From Commensalibacter papalotli (ex Servin-Garciduenas et al. 2014) (GTDB lineage: Bacteria; Pseudomonadota; Alphaproteobacteria; Acetobacterales; Acetobacteraceae), in assembly GCF_000527695.1 (NCBI RefSeq), contig NZ_ATSX01000002.1, positions 62,001-126,000 of the forward strand: a DNA stretch of 64,000 nt, written 5' to 3'. This document shows positions 37,958-46,547 of this stretch, piece after piece. The notes below the pieces were generated by a model that was not told where the DNA came from, ran no database searches, and was given only the letters and a program-made list of their open reading frames with translations. Each line of letters opens with the position of its first letter. The stretch's first letter is position 1. The position numbers and the translations under genes were made by a program.

Positions 37958-39337
37958 TTAACATGCGCTTGCTGCGCTTTTACGAAGGTAAAACCACCAA
38001 TTTACCAACAAACAAGTGCAGTAATAAGCAATAAAACAACAAAAAGCTAAATAGAAAGATCCTGTATAAGCTACTGTTGTTCCGCAAAGTTTTGGAATAA
38101 TAAACCCGCCATAAGCACCAATTGCACCCATAAACCCAAGAACAGCGCCTGTTTCTTTAATAGCATTTTTGGCAGATTCTTCAGTATTTTGATTTGTGAG
38201 AGCTGCAAGCTTACGATGAAATATACCAAACACAACAGGGGTTTGTGCAAACACAGATCCGTTCCCTAAACCAACGAAAACAAAAACAAACATAAAGCTA
38301 ATAAAGAAGCCCATGAAATTTCCATCTTGCCCATGATCTGGTAGGAAATATAAAACAGCTAATGTGCATACAACCACACCAACAAAAGCAATCTGCGTAA
38401 CAATAGTGGCACGAATTTTGTCAGAAATCATTCCACCAACAACTCTAAAAATCGATCCTAATAACGGACCTAAAAATGCATATTTTAGTGGGTCAATATT
38501 AGCAAACTCGTGTTTAACCAACATTGGAAATACAGCCGAATACCCAATAAAAGACCCGAACATGCCTAAGTATAACCAACATAAAATCCAATTATCTTTG
38601 CGACCAAAAATAACAGATTGATCTGAAAATGATGCTTTTGCAGAAGCAAGATCATTCATTCCAAAGAAAATAAAAAATAAAACTAATACAATTAATGGAA
38701 CCCAAACAAAGCCAATATTTTGAATCCAGATAGAAGTATCATGGCCATTCTGTACAATTGCTTTAGCATCACCACCAAAAGCACCAAAAATACCCATACC
38801 GATCACTAAAGGTGCTGCAAATTGCAATACGGAAACCCCAATATTACCTAAACCAGCATTAACCCCTGTTGCATATCCTTTTTCTGATTTTGGAAAAAAA
38901 TATCCAATATTGGCCATGGATGAGCTAAAATTCCCTCCACCAAAACCACATAGTAAGGCGATAATCGCCATTGTTGTAAAGCTTGTATCTGGATTTTGAA
39001 CACTTATTCCAAACCATACCAAGGGAATTAACAAAGTTGCAGTAGAGAAAAAAGTCCATTTTCTGCCACCAAAAATAGGCACCATAAATGCATAAAATAT
39101 TCGTAATGTTGCACCAGATAATGCAGGTAAAGCAGTTAATAACATCAACTGATTTGCATCATACTTAAACCCCAGTTTGGGTAAGTAAATAACAACTACA
39201 CTCCACAAAGACCATACGACAAAAGCAAGTAAAAGTGCTGGTACTGAAATCCATAGATTTCTTGTTGCTATCTTTTTCCCTTGCTTTTGCCAAAAATCTT
39301 TATTTTCTGGCTCCCAGTTGGTTATATATTTGGACAT
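37958..39337 (-). CDS. narK: Nitrate/nitrite transporter NarK (MFS)
   Basis: The 12-helix major facilitator protein takes up nitrate and/or exports nitrite. It has 459 residues from the ATG at 39337, which has AGGAAA upstream. A frame to 39394 would add 19 residues without a ribosome-binding site. Conserved NarK segments are LPALSGATLRIFYAF, CGFGGGNFSSSMANIGYFFP and YATGVNAGLGNIGVS. It is the first gene of the minus-strand narK-narGHJI-modABC run, 32 bases before narG. Confidence 0.95.
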   Translation of the reverse strand: MSKYITNWEPENKDFWQKQGKKIATRNLWISVPALLLAFVVWSLWSVVVIYLPKLGFKYDANQLMLLTALPALSGATLRIFYAFMVPIFGGRKWTFFSTATLLIPLVWFGISVQNPDTSFTTMAIIALLCGFGGGNFSSSMANIGYFFPKSEKGYATGVNAGLGNIGVSVLQFAAPLVIGMGIFGAFGGDAKAIVQNGHDTSIWIQNIGFVWVPLIVLVLFFIFFGMNDLASAKASFSDQSVIFGRKDNWILCWLYLGMFGSFIGYSAVFPMLVKHEFANIDPLKYAFLGPLLGSIFRVVGGMISDKIRATIVTQIAFVGVVVCTLAVLYFLPDHGQDGNFMGFFISFMFVFVFVGLGNGSVFAQTPVVFGIFHRKLAALTNQNTEESAKNAIKETGAVLGFMGAIGAYGGFIIPKLCGTTVAYTGSFYLAFCCFIAYYCTCLLVNWWFYLRKSAASAC

Positions 39338-39827
39338 GTATAATTTCCTATTACAAGATAATTTCTTGTGTAATTTGCCAAATAAAAGATTCAATATAGT
39401 TAATATTTCTTATTCTGGCTTAAAATTACATATCAATTTAATACATTTGAAATTGTAAACCTATTCAACTAAGGGGCAAAAAAAACCATATACTTGGCTA
39501 GGTATTATCTAGTACTTTCGGACTAGTTTTTGTTATTGTTTTTAATGTTATAGATTAAAATTCATATTTAGTATAATGGTTGGAAAAGTATAAAATAAAT
39601 TAAGAGTAACAATATCTCTCAGTTATTAATTAATTTTTTATTGGGTTTATTGGTATCTTGTAATCTATAAAAAAAATTGCTTATGCTATTGCCTTATTCT
39701 CCACAATAAAGAAAAGACCAAGATCCAACAGGTTCTATTAATACCGATACATAATTAACGTGAACACATCAATTTACATCGAAACTTGACTTTAAATATA
39801 CTGACGAACACTTATATCAAATAAAAT
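39338..39827. promoter_or_regulatory. Divergent control region of narK-narGHJI and narXL
   Basis: About 490 gene-free bases lie between the divergent narK and narX starts. Three CTAG tetramers lie within 29 bases (39498, 39509, 39523). The last two are part of the inverted repeat CTAGT-N8-ACTAG at 39509-39526. A single FNR-like half-site (ATCAA at 39432) is present, but no full TTGAT-N4-ATCAA site was seen. NarL and an FNR-type regulator would be expected to act here by analogy; the sites are not proven. Confidence 0.45.
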
Positions 39828-41774
39828 ATGACAGTTACTCAAAAAATTAACCATACAAAAAATGAGATGAAAAAAATATCAAGACGACATAGCCTCTCTC
39901 TTAAATTACTCATTTCAATTATTGTATGGGTAACAGGAGCTATTTTTTTTACGGGATATGCTCTTACCTTACTTTGGCAGCTAGAAAATGCAGGTAAAGA
40001 TATTAATTATGCAGGTAGTTTACGCATGAAAATCTATCATATGATTACCTTAGTTTCTCAACCTGATCATCAAAAAGCATTACAATCTGAACAAAATGAT
40101 TTTGTATTTATTCTGAATAATTTGTTAAAATCAGACAGAAATAATTTTATTTTTCCAAATAATGCCAAAATTGATAAACAAATAGAGGTTATAGAACAAT
40201 ATTATCAAAAAAATGTCTTACCCTTACTAAACAAGCCCTATGCTTTTAATACTATTTTATCCCCAAAAGAGTTACAAGTTGCAGATCAGTTTGTAGGGTA
40301 TATTAATCAACTCGTAAAATTAATTGAAAATCAAAATACTCAAAATATTATTTGGTTAAGATTTATACAAACCATCTTAATTATTATGGTTATTTTTACT
40401 GCTTTTTCTGCCATTTATCTTTTATATAAGTTTGTAATAAGTCCCTTAACACGCTTACAAAATGCCATTCAACAATTAAGCATTGGCAATTTATCTGAAC
40501 GTATCGTTATTACAAACAAAGATGAGTTTAGCGTTGTATCAGCTGGTTTCAATAAAATGGCAGATAATTTACAAGATTTATATAATAATCTTGAACAAAA
40601 AGTATCTCAAAAAACAATTGCATTAGAAGAAAAAAACCACGAACTTGCGATTCTGTATGATATGACAATTTTTTTACATGAAAGTCATATGCAAGATACT
40701 ATTTTAGAAAGTTTTCTAAATAAAATCATTTCACTAGGATATGCAGATGGTGGTTTTATCGGGGTTCTTAATAAGGATAAGACCTCTCTTGATTTTCTAT
40801 ATAGTCAAGGACTGCCAAAACAATCAGACATTGTAAAAAAATGCTATTTTTCTTCACATTGTTTTTTTGATGTAACTGTATTACCTAAAAATCCAAACCC
40901 TATATATATTCAAACCAAACAACAAAATAAATTAGACCTTTCAATTCCAAATTGTATAGAAGCAGCTTTTGACCATTTTGTTATTTTTCCTATTTGGCAT
41001 AATAATAATGAAATAGGAATGGTTGTTTTGTATTTTAAGAATCCAAGAACTTCTTCTGAAAAAGAAAATCAAAATCATTATTTAATTAAAACACTAACCA
41101 AGCAATTAGCAATTTCTATAGAAAATCAACAACTTACACTAAAAGAAAAACAACTTGCTATTCTCGAAGAAAGAAATATGATTGCACAAGGCTTACATGA
41201 CAGTATAGCGCAATCCCTTTCCTTTTTGAATTTACAAACGCAAATGCTAGAAAAAGCAATTAATCAAAAAGATTATAATAGAATTCTACAAAATCTAAAT
41301 TTCATACAAAAAGGTATCCAAGAATCCTATGAAGATGTCAGAGAGCTCCTTTTAAATTTCAGAACTAAAATCAACCATACTGAAAATTTTCAAGAAGTCG
41401 TTCAAAAAGTCTTAAAACGTTTTAAAGCTCAAACTTCAATACCAATTGAAACCAATAATCTAAATCAACATTTTTTTCTAACCCAACAACAACAATTACA
41501 AGTTGTTTTTATTTTGCAAGAAGCATTGTCCAATATCCGCAAACACTCCTCTTGCAGCCAAGCAAAAGTTACTTTTGAAAATGGAAAAAACTTTATTATG
41601 CGTATCGAAGATGATGGTATTGGTTTTGATATAGAGATAATTAAAAAGAAAAAATTAAGTCATGTAGGTTTATCTATCATGAAAGAAAGAACTGAAAAAG
41701 CCTGTGGAATCATTAATATAACCTCTATTTTACAACATGGAACAACCATTGAATTAATAATTCCACAACAATAA
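39828..41774 (+). CDS. narX: NarX-type nitrate/nitrite sensor histidine kinase
   Basis: The 648-residue membrane kinase has a helix at about residues 26-47. A periplasmic domain beginning with the P-box DINYAGSLRMKIYHM (residues 58-72) follows, as in NarX/NarQ. A second helix lies near 183-205, followed by HAMP, a GAF-like region, and a HisKA_3/HATPase core with H457 in LHDSIAQSLSFL and the ATP lid GIGFDIEI. It should sense nitrate and phosphorylate the NarL encoded next, with which it shares a TAATG stop-start overlap. Confidence 0.9.
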   Translation: MTVTQKINHTKNEMKKISRRHSLSLKLLISIIVWVTGAIFFTGYALTLLWQLENAGKDINYAGSLRMKIYHMITLVSQPDHQKALQSEQNDFVFILNNLLKSDRNNFIFPNNAKIDKQIEVIEQYYQKNVLPLLNKPYAFNTILSPKELQVADQFVGYINQLVKLIENQNTQNIIWLRFIQTILIIMVIFTAFSAIYLLYKFVISPLTRLQNAIQQLSIGNLSERIVITNKDEFSVVSAGFNKMADNLQDLYNNLEQKVSQKTIALEEKNHELAILYDMTIFLHESHMQDTILESFLNKIISLGYADGGFIGVLNKDKTSLDFLYSQGLPKQSDIVKKCYFSSHCFFDVTVLPKNPNPIYIQTKQQNKLDLSIPNCIEAAFDHFVIFPIWHNNNEIGMVVLYFKNPRTSSEKENQNHYLIKTLTKQLAISIENQQLTLKEKQLAILEERNMIAQGLHDSIAQSLSFLNLQTQMLEKAINQKDYNRILQNLNFIQKGIQESYEDVRELLLNFRTKINHTENFQEVVQKVLKRFKAQTSIPIETNNLNQHFFLTQQQQLQVVFILQEALSNIRKHSSCSQAKVTFENGKNFIMRIEDDGIGFDIEIIKKKKLSHVGLSIMKERTEKACGIINITSILQHGTTIELIIPQQ

Positions 41775-42448
41775 TGGAAATAACTATGACCCATCCTATA
41801 ATCAAAATTTTATTAATTGACGATCATGCTCTTTTTCGCTCGGGATTAAAATTTTTACTCGAAACTGAAAAAGATTTTGAAATCGTTGGTGAAGCACAAG
41901 ATGGCCTGCAAGGGGTAAAACTTGCTGGAGCCCTCCATCCAGATATTATTTTACTTGACCTTGACATGCCTGTTATGGCTGGTAAAGAAACATTACAACA
42001 ATTATTAAATACTGATCCTACTTTAAAAATATTAATTTTAACTGTTTCTGAAGATGATGAAGATTTGTTGGAATGTATGAAAATTGGAGCCAAAGGATAT
42101 CTATTAAAAAATATCGATACCGATTTTTTATTAAATAGCATTCGCAAAACATTAGAGGGCAATAATATCTTATCCCCTGAAATGACAACGAAGTTAATTG
42201 GGCAATTTAAATCCTCAAAACAACATAATGATGAACCTTATAACCTGTACGAAACATTAACGCCAAGAGAAAAAGAAATTCTGGCATGGTTAACCAAAGG
42301 TGTCAGCAATAAAGAAATTGCTCGTTTTTTTAATTTGTCCGAAAGCACAATCAAATTGCATGTGCAAAATATTTTACGCAAATTAAATATACATAGCCGC
42401 GTTCAGGCAGCTGTTTTTGCACTTGAACACGGGTTTAATAAAATATAA
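41774..42448 (+). CDS. narL: NarL-type response regulator
   Basis: The 224-residue regulator has an intact receiver: acidic pair D16/D17 (LIDDHALF), phospho-acceptor D62 (ILLDLDMP) and the conserved Lys of GYLLKN. A LuxR/FixJ helix-turn-helix follows (LTPREKEILAWLTKGVSNKE, then STIKLHVQNIL). It should activate narK/narG in response to NarX. The ATG at 41774 overlaps the narX stop. A second ATG at 41786 with GGAAA upstream is also possible. Confidence 0.92.
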   Translation: MEITMTHPIIKILLIDDHALFRSGLKFLLETEKDFEIVGEAQDGLQGVKLAGALHPDIILLDLDMPVMAGKETLQQLLNTDPTLKILILTVSEDDEDLLECMKIGAKGYLLKNIDTDFLLNSIRKTLEGNNILSPEMTTKLIGQFKSSKQHNDEPYNLYETLTPREKEILAWLTKGVSNKEIARFFNLSESTIKLHVQNILRKLNIHSRVQAAVFALEHGFNKI

Positions 42449-42449
42449 A

Positions 42450-43193
42450 TTAATGACCACAGATTTTACAGCTAGGATTACGATCAAAAGCAACTTGGTA
42501 AAACTGTGCATTTAATGCATTATAATGAAGTAATCTTCCTGTAACAATATCGCCAATATTTAAAATAATTTTCAAAGCTTCTGCAGCTTGCATTGAACCA
42601 ATAACGCTGACCAGCGGCGAAAAAACACCTGAAAAAGAACAACTATCTTGCCCATTATCCTGTCCATCGAATAAACAAGCATAACATGGAGACGATATAT
42701 TGCGACTATTAAAAACGCTTAACTGTCCTTCAAAACGAAGTGCTGAGCCAAATACCAGTGGAGTTTTACTGGTAAAAGCCGCCTGATTAACATTATGTCG
42801 AGTTTGTAAATTATCACTGCAATCAATTACGATATCATGCTGTTTACATAATAAAATCAAGTCATCTACGATTAATCTTTGAGTTATGGTATGGACTTGT
42901 ACATCTTGATTTTGCTTTTGTATAAAGGCTTTCATTACCTCTGCTTTATATTTCCCAATATCAGCATGTATATAATGTGTTTGCCTTTGCAAATTTGATA
43001 AATCCACTTTGTCATCATCAACACAAGTTAAACCCCCAATACCCGCAGCTGCTAGTAAAGGAATAACAGCACACCCTAATCCCCCACAGCCGATGATGAG
43101 TATTTTACTGTTCAATAGCGTTCGTTGCCCTTTTAAATCAATTTGGGGCAATAATATATGTCGGCTATATCGTATTAATTGAGAATCATCCAT
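42450..43193 (-). CDS. moeB: MoeB/HesA/ThiF-family adenylyltransferase
   Basis: This protein adenylates the C-terminal glycine of MoaD to allow sulfur transfer. The 247-residue sequence has the N-terminal SRHILLPQIDLKGQ, the ATP-binding IIGCGGLGCAVIPLLAAAG, and two zinc CxxC pairs (CYAC and CKIC). ThiF is a paralogous alternative, but the setting beside nar and Moco genes favours MoeB. It converges with narL, with the stops 1-2 bases apart. Confidence 0.9.
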   Translation of the reverse strand: MDDSQLIRYSRHILLPQIDLKGQRTLLNSKILIIGCGGLGCAVIPLLAAAGIGGLTCVDDDKVDLSNLQRQTHYIHADIGKYKAEVMKAFIQKQNQDVQVHTITQRLIVDDLILLCKQHDIVIDCSDNLQTRHNVNQAAFTSKTPLVFGSALRFEGQLSVFNSRNISSPCYACLFDGQDNGQDSCSFSGVFSPLVSVIGSMQAAEALKIILNIGDIVTGRLLHYNALNAQFYQVAFDRNPSCKICGH

Positions 43194-43401
43194 TTGGTTA
43201 TTACTATAAAAATAAAAATTTAATTATAGTCTTTTTTTTCTTGAATATTCTATTACTAAAATAGGTAGTTCGTATTATTCAAAAGTATATAGTTTGTCTG
43301 TGCTCAATAACTATAATTTATACACTTCAAGCCAATAGGATTAAAAATTTAAAAAGATAAGATAAGATAAAGTTACTCTAATTAAAAAGCGACGTTATAT
43401 C

Positions 43402-45090
43402 ATGAATGATAACCAAATGCTTATTTATAAAAAATTAAAAACAATCACTTTATTGCTATCTTGTACTTTTATCTCTTTTTCACCTAGCTTTGCACAAACC
43501 GTTACAAAAATAAGCTCCTCTGCTAATAGTTCCATTGATGATAACACATTGATTGATAAGCGTTGTAAAAAAGTTGTTACTGCTGCAGGAAAATATGGAG
43601 AAAGCAGGCATCCAGATTGGGGAAGTGCCTTTAACAATAATAAAGGAGCTGCTGCTGGTTTTGGTGCCGTCGGTAACTATTCATGGTATGGTTTTGGAAA
43701 TAATGCACCATATGCACAAGCGCGCTGGGCTGAAGACTGGAGTGGATTATGCAATGACCCCAATAGAAACAAAGATTGGTTTAATCGCTTAAAATATATT
43801 CCTCTTAATGATTCTGGTACAATTTGGCTAAGTTTAAATGGAAATGAGCGTTTACGTTATGTTTATGATTCTCAGCCTTATCTAGGATATACAACCAAAA
43901 AGAATTCTAATAAGCTTCTTTTACGCAGTTTATATGGTGCTGATCTACATATTGGCCAACATGTTCGTGCATATGCCGAGCTTATTAATGCCGTTGCTGG
44001 AGGCAGCAATACTTTTGGATATCAAACAGGTTTTCAACGTAAAAGGCTTGATCTTCAACAAGGTTTTTTAGAGTTAAAAGTAAACTTGCTTGGGGCTAAG
44101 ATGGGGGTTATGGGGGGAAGACAATTTTTTGTGGATGCTCCACTATCTCTAACCTCACCACGCGAAATTACAAACGTCAGGCAAAGTTGGGATGGAGTCA
44201 GAGGTTACGCCATATGGGAGCGTTTTCGCGTTGACCTTTTTGATTTTTGGCAAACAGATTTAACCGATAGAAAAATTTTTGGATACGGTCCCAGCTGGAA
44301 TGCTCGACTTTATGGTGGATATGCAAGCTTAGCCCTACCAACATTTACTGCTTTTGGGAAAAAAAGCCAGCTTTATGTTGATAGTTTCTTTATGGGATAT
44401 TTATACAGTGGAACACCGGCCTCTATTCCAACATCAAGTATTGGAGGTTGGCAAAAGGGATCAAGCCGCCGAGATAATATTGGTGGAAGAATAGGTGGAA
44501 ATATTGGAGATATTAACCTTGAAATCATTGGTATCTATCAAGGAGGAGAATTCAGACCTGCAAAAGGAGGAGATTCACGCCCTGTAAGTGCTTTTGCATT
44601 CAATACGTTGTTTTCTTACACTTTTACAAACATTGCAGGTAAACCAACCCTAGGGTTACAAAGTGACTATTACTCTGGGGGAAATTATAAAAAAACAAAA
44701 GGTGCTATTCATAATTTTGCCTCCCCTTATTTCCCAACAGCCAATTATCAAGATATGACTCTTTATATGAATTTATCTAACGTTATTAGTACAGGGCCTT
44801 TAATTACTTATAACCCAACACCAAAAACTTTACTTAAACTTCATGCTCCTGTGATGTGGAGAGCAAGCACTAATGATACGATTTATGGTATTGGTATTAA
44901 TTATCCCCTCAGAGAAAATTTTTCAGGCGGATTTGTTGGTGCTTTACCTCAATTTACCTTTGCTTATGCCATTGCGCCTCATCTTGTTTTAACGAATGAT
45001 TTTGCAGGGTTTATTGGGTCTAAATCAATAAGAAATGCTGGTGCAAAAAATGGTGCTTTTGTTATGGAAACCCTAGATTTTAGATTCTAG
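43402..45090 (+). CDS. Alginate-export-family outer-membrane porin
   Basis: The 562-residue exported beta-barrel has a signal peptide (cleavage near SFAQT) and a long stretch of the alginate_exp (AlgE-like) family. It begins at SLNGNERLRYVYDSQPYLGY, then LRSLYGADLHIG, FLELKVNLLGAKMGVMGGRQ and TNVRQSWDGVRGYAIW. It ends in an aromatic residue (DFRF). No alginate genes are nearby. Its place at the end of the nitrate block suggests a general anion porin, perhaps for nitrate or nitrite; this is inference. M6 is an alternative start. Confidence 0.8.
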   Translation: MNDNQMLIYKKLKTITLLLSCTFISFSPSFAQTVTKISSSANSSIDDNTLIDKRCKKVVTAAGKYGESRHPDWGSAFNNNKGAAAGFGAVGNYSWYGFGNNAPYAQARWAEDWSGLCNDPNRNKDWFNRLKYIPLNDSGTIWLSLNGNERLRYVYDSQPYLGYTTKKNSNKLLLRSLYGADLHIGQHVRAYAELINAVAGGSNTFGYQTGFQRKRLDLQQGFLELKVNLLGAKMGVMGGRQFFVDAPLSLTSPREITNVRQSWDGVRGYAIWERFRVDLFDFWQTDLTDRKIFGYGPSWNARLYGGYASLALPTFTAFGKKSQLYVDSFFMGYLYSGTPASIPTSSIGGWQKGSSRRDNIGGRIGGNIGDINLEIIGIYQGGEFRPAKGGDSRPVSAFAFNTLFSYTFTNIAGKPTLGLQSDYYSGGNYKKTKGAIHNFASPYFPTANYQDMTLYMNLSNVISTGPLITYNPTPKTLLKLHAPVMWRASTNDTIYGIGINYPLRENFSGGFVGALPQFTFAYAIAPHLVLTNDFAGFIGSKSIRNAGAKNGAFVMETLDFRF

Positions 45091-45662
45091 ATTTAAGTTT
45101 TAACAATAGATTATGGGGTATAGATTACTGTTTTTTATAATAGGCGACCCCATTTAATCTTAAACATTGGCAGCTTTATTATAAAATTCTTTTATTTTAA
45201 TATCGTAAATATACTTTTTTTTATTTTTTGCGTTGCTGCCATTATTGTCAGGCAGCTACTCAATCAACTATTTACAATTTCTTGCGCCCAGCCCTGTTGA
45301 ATAATGAGGTTCTTTTTCACCACAAAACTCAGTAATTCCTCGAATGATATTATAATATCGTTATCAATTTCATTACTTTGATTGATATAGGTCTTAATCT
45401 TTCAAATTATTCATTCATTAAACGATAAGGTTCAATATTAAATTATCAGCAACTTTGTCATTTTTTATAACTAAAAAAATGAATTACACTTTTTCCGACT
45501 ATTTAATATAATGAGAAATTTTTTTAATATAGGAAATTATTTGAGATCTTTTTGCAAATATCGGAATTTTCGTATTTTATAAATTGATCTGACAAAACCC
45601 AAGCTTAGGTTATGTATAACCTGATGAAACTAGTATTATCAATGGATTAAAACAAACATCAA
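45091..45662. other. Gene-free region between the porin gene and tRNA-Leu
   Basis: About 570 bases with no supported gene. Just after the porin stop lies an imperfect inverted repeat with arms 45108-45119 and 45147-45160 (TGGGGT/ACCCCA core). It lacks a T-tract, so it is only a weak 3'-end structure. A 45-codon stop-free minus-strand run at 45264-45401 (FEELLSFVVKKNLIIQ) may be a gene scrap. A short hairpin AGGTTA-TGTA-TAACCT lies at 45607-45622. Confidence 0.4.
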
Positions 45663-45748
45663 TGGTGCGAACTGTGGGACTTGAACCCACACGTCCAATT
45701 GGACACAAGATTTTAAGTCTTGAGCGTCTACCATTCCGCCAAGCTCGC
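45663..45748 (-). tRNA. tRNA-Leu (anticodon UAA)
   Basis: The 86-base gene on the minus strand runs from 45748 to the encoded CCA at 45663-45665. The acceptor arms GCGAGCT and AGTTCGC pair over seven bases including one G-U. The D-loop contains GGAATGGTAGACGC. The anticodon arm CAAGACTTAAAATCTTG places TAA in the loop. A long variable arm (TGTCCAATTGGACG) marks a class II tRNA, and GGTTCAAGTCC is the T arm. Confidence 0.96.
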
Positions 45749-45767
45749 TCTTGATGTTTGTATGGTA

Positions 45768-45795
45768 TTAATAGCATGAAGATCTAAAAGGTCAA
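45768..45795 (-). promoter_or_regulatory. Candidate promoter of tRNA-Leu(UAA)
   Basis: On the minus strand, TTGACC (plus coordinates 45790-45795) and TATTAA (45768-45773) are separated by 16 bases. The predicted start, about 6-7 bases further on, falls near 45761. This would leave a 13-base leader before the mature tRNA. Confidence 0.55.
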
Positions 45796-45893
45796 ATAAA
45801 TAATTGCAAAAAAAACAATTTTTTTTATTGCTATTAAAAAAACTAAAATTTTCAAAGGGTAAAGGTTAAACCGCCACTTTATGTTGCTTTAAC

Positions 45894-46334
45894 TTACGAT
45901 TCTTGTGCTGGCCAATCAACAATATAATCCTCTATATCACCAGCATCTCGTTCGTTAATTACGCGCCCCTTAACGGAAATTCCTGAGCTATGGACTGTAT
46001 CAAAACTTCCAGAACGCAAATAATGCCATTCAGGCAAATTTTTTCCTTCTGAAACAAGACGATACGCACATGTAGGAGGCAACCAATCAATTTCAGATAG
46101 CATTTCTTGAGTCAGCTGAATGCAATCAGGAATACGAATTTTTCTGCGACAATAATCCGAACATTGCCCTGTTTGCGTATCTAATAATCGACACGCAACA
46201 TTGGTATAAGCAATTTCATTTGTGTCTTCATCACGTAATTTATGCAAACAACAGCGACCACAACGATCACACAGAGCCTCCCATTGCTCTTTATCCATCT
46301 GCTCAAGAGATAGTTCCTGCCAGTATGTTTCCAT
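45894..46334 (-). CDS. YcgN/UPF0260-type cysteine-cluster protein
   Basis: The 146-residue cytosolic protein has many conserved cysteines in the UPF0260 pattern: CDRCGRCCLHKLRDEDT, then ACRLLDTQTGQCSDYCRRK, IPDC and LPPTCAYR. The family is related to YkgJ Fe-S/zinc cluster proteins, and its molecular function is not established. It is monocistronic, between tRNA-Leu and xseA. Confidence 0.88.
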   Translation of the reverse strand: METYWQELSLEQMDKEQWEALCDRCGRCCLHKLRDEDTNEIAYTNVACRLLDTQTGQCSDYCRRKIRIPDCIQLTQEMLSEIDWLPPTCAYRLVSEGKNLPEWHYLRSGSFDTVHSSGISVKGRVINERDAGDIEDYIVDWPAQES

Positions 46335-46547
46335 ATTATTTATTTATTAACACCAAAAATATAATCTCAATCTTTTATATGTACTATACAATTCCAGATT
46401 TAAATAAAGAGCTTTTTTATTATCTAATCGGATATGTATGATTTAAAATAATCTTTTATAACAAAATAATATAAATTAAAATTATATTTGTCCTCTTAAG
46501 ATCACTTAATCAATCAATTACCTGTCCTAAATTACATCAAATAATTA

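Noticed and set aside
39395-39480. Full FNR box upstream of narK
   Set aside because: Only one half-site (ATCAA at 39432) fits. The second half does not match TTGAT-N4-ATCAA spacing.
43355-43371. Three tandem GATAA units before the porin gene
   Set aside because: Very short and in AT-rich DNA. There is no basis to call it a regulatory repeat or CRISPR-like.
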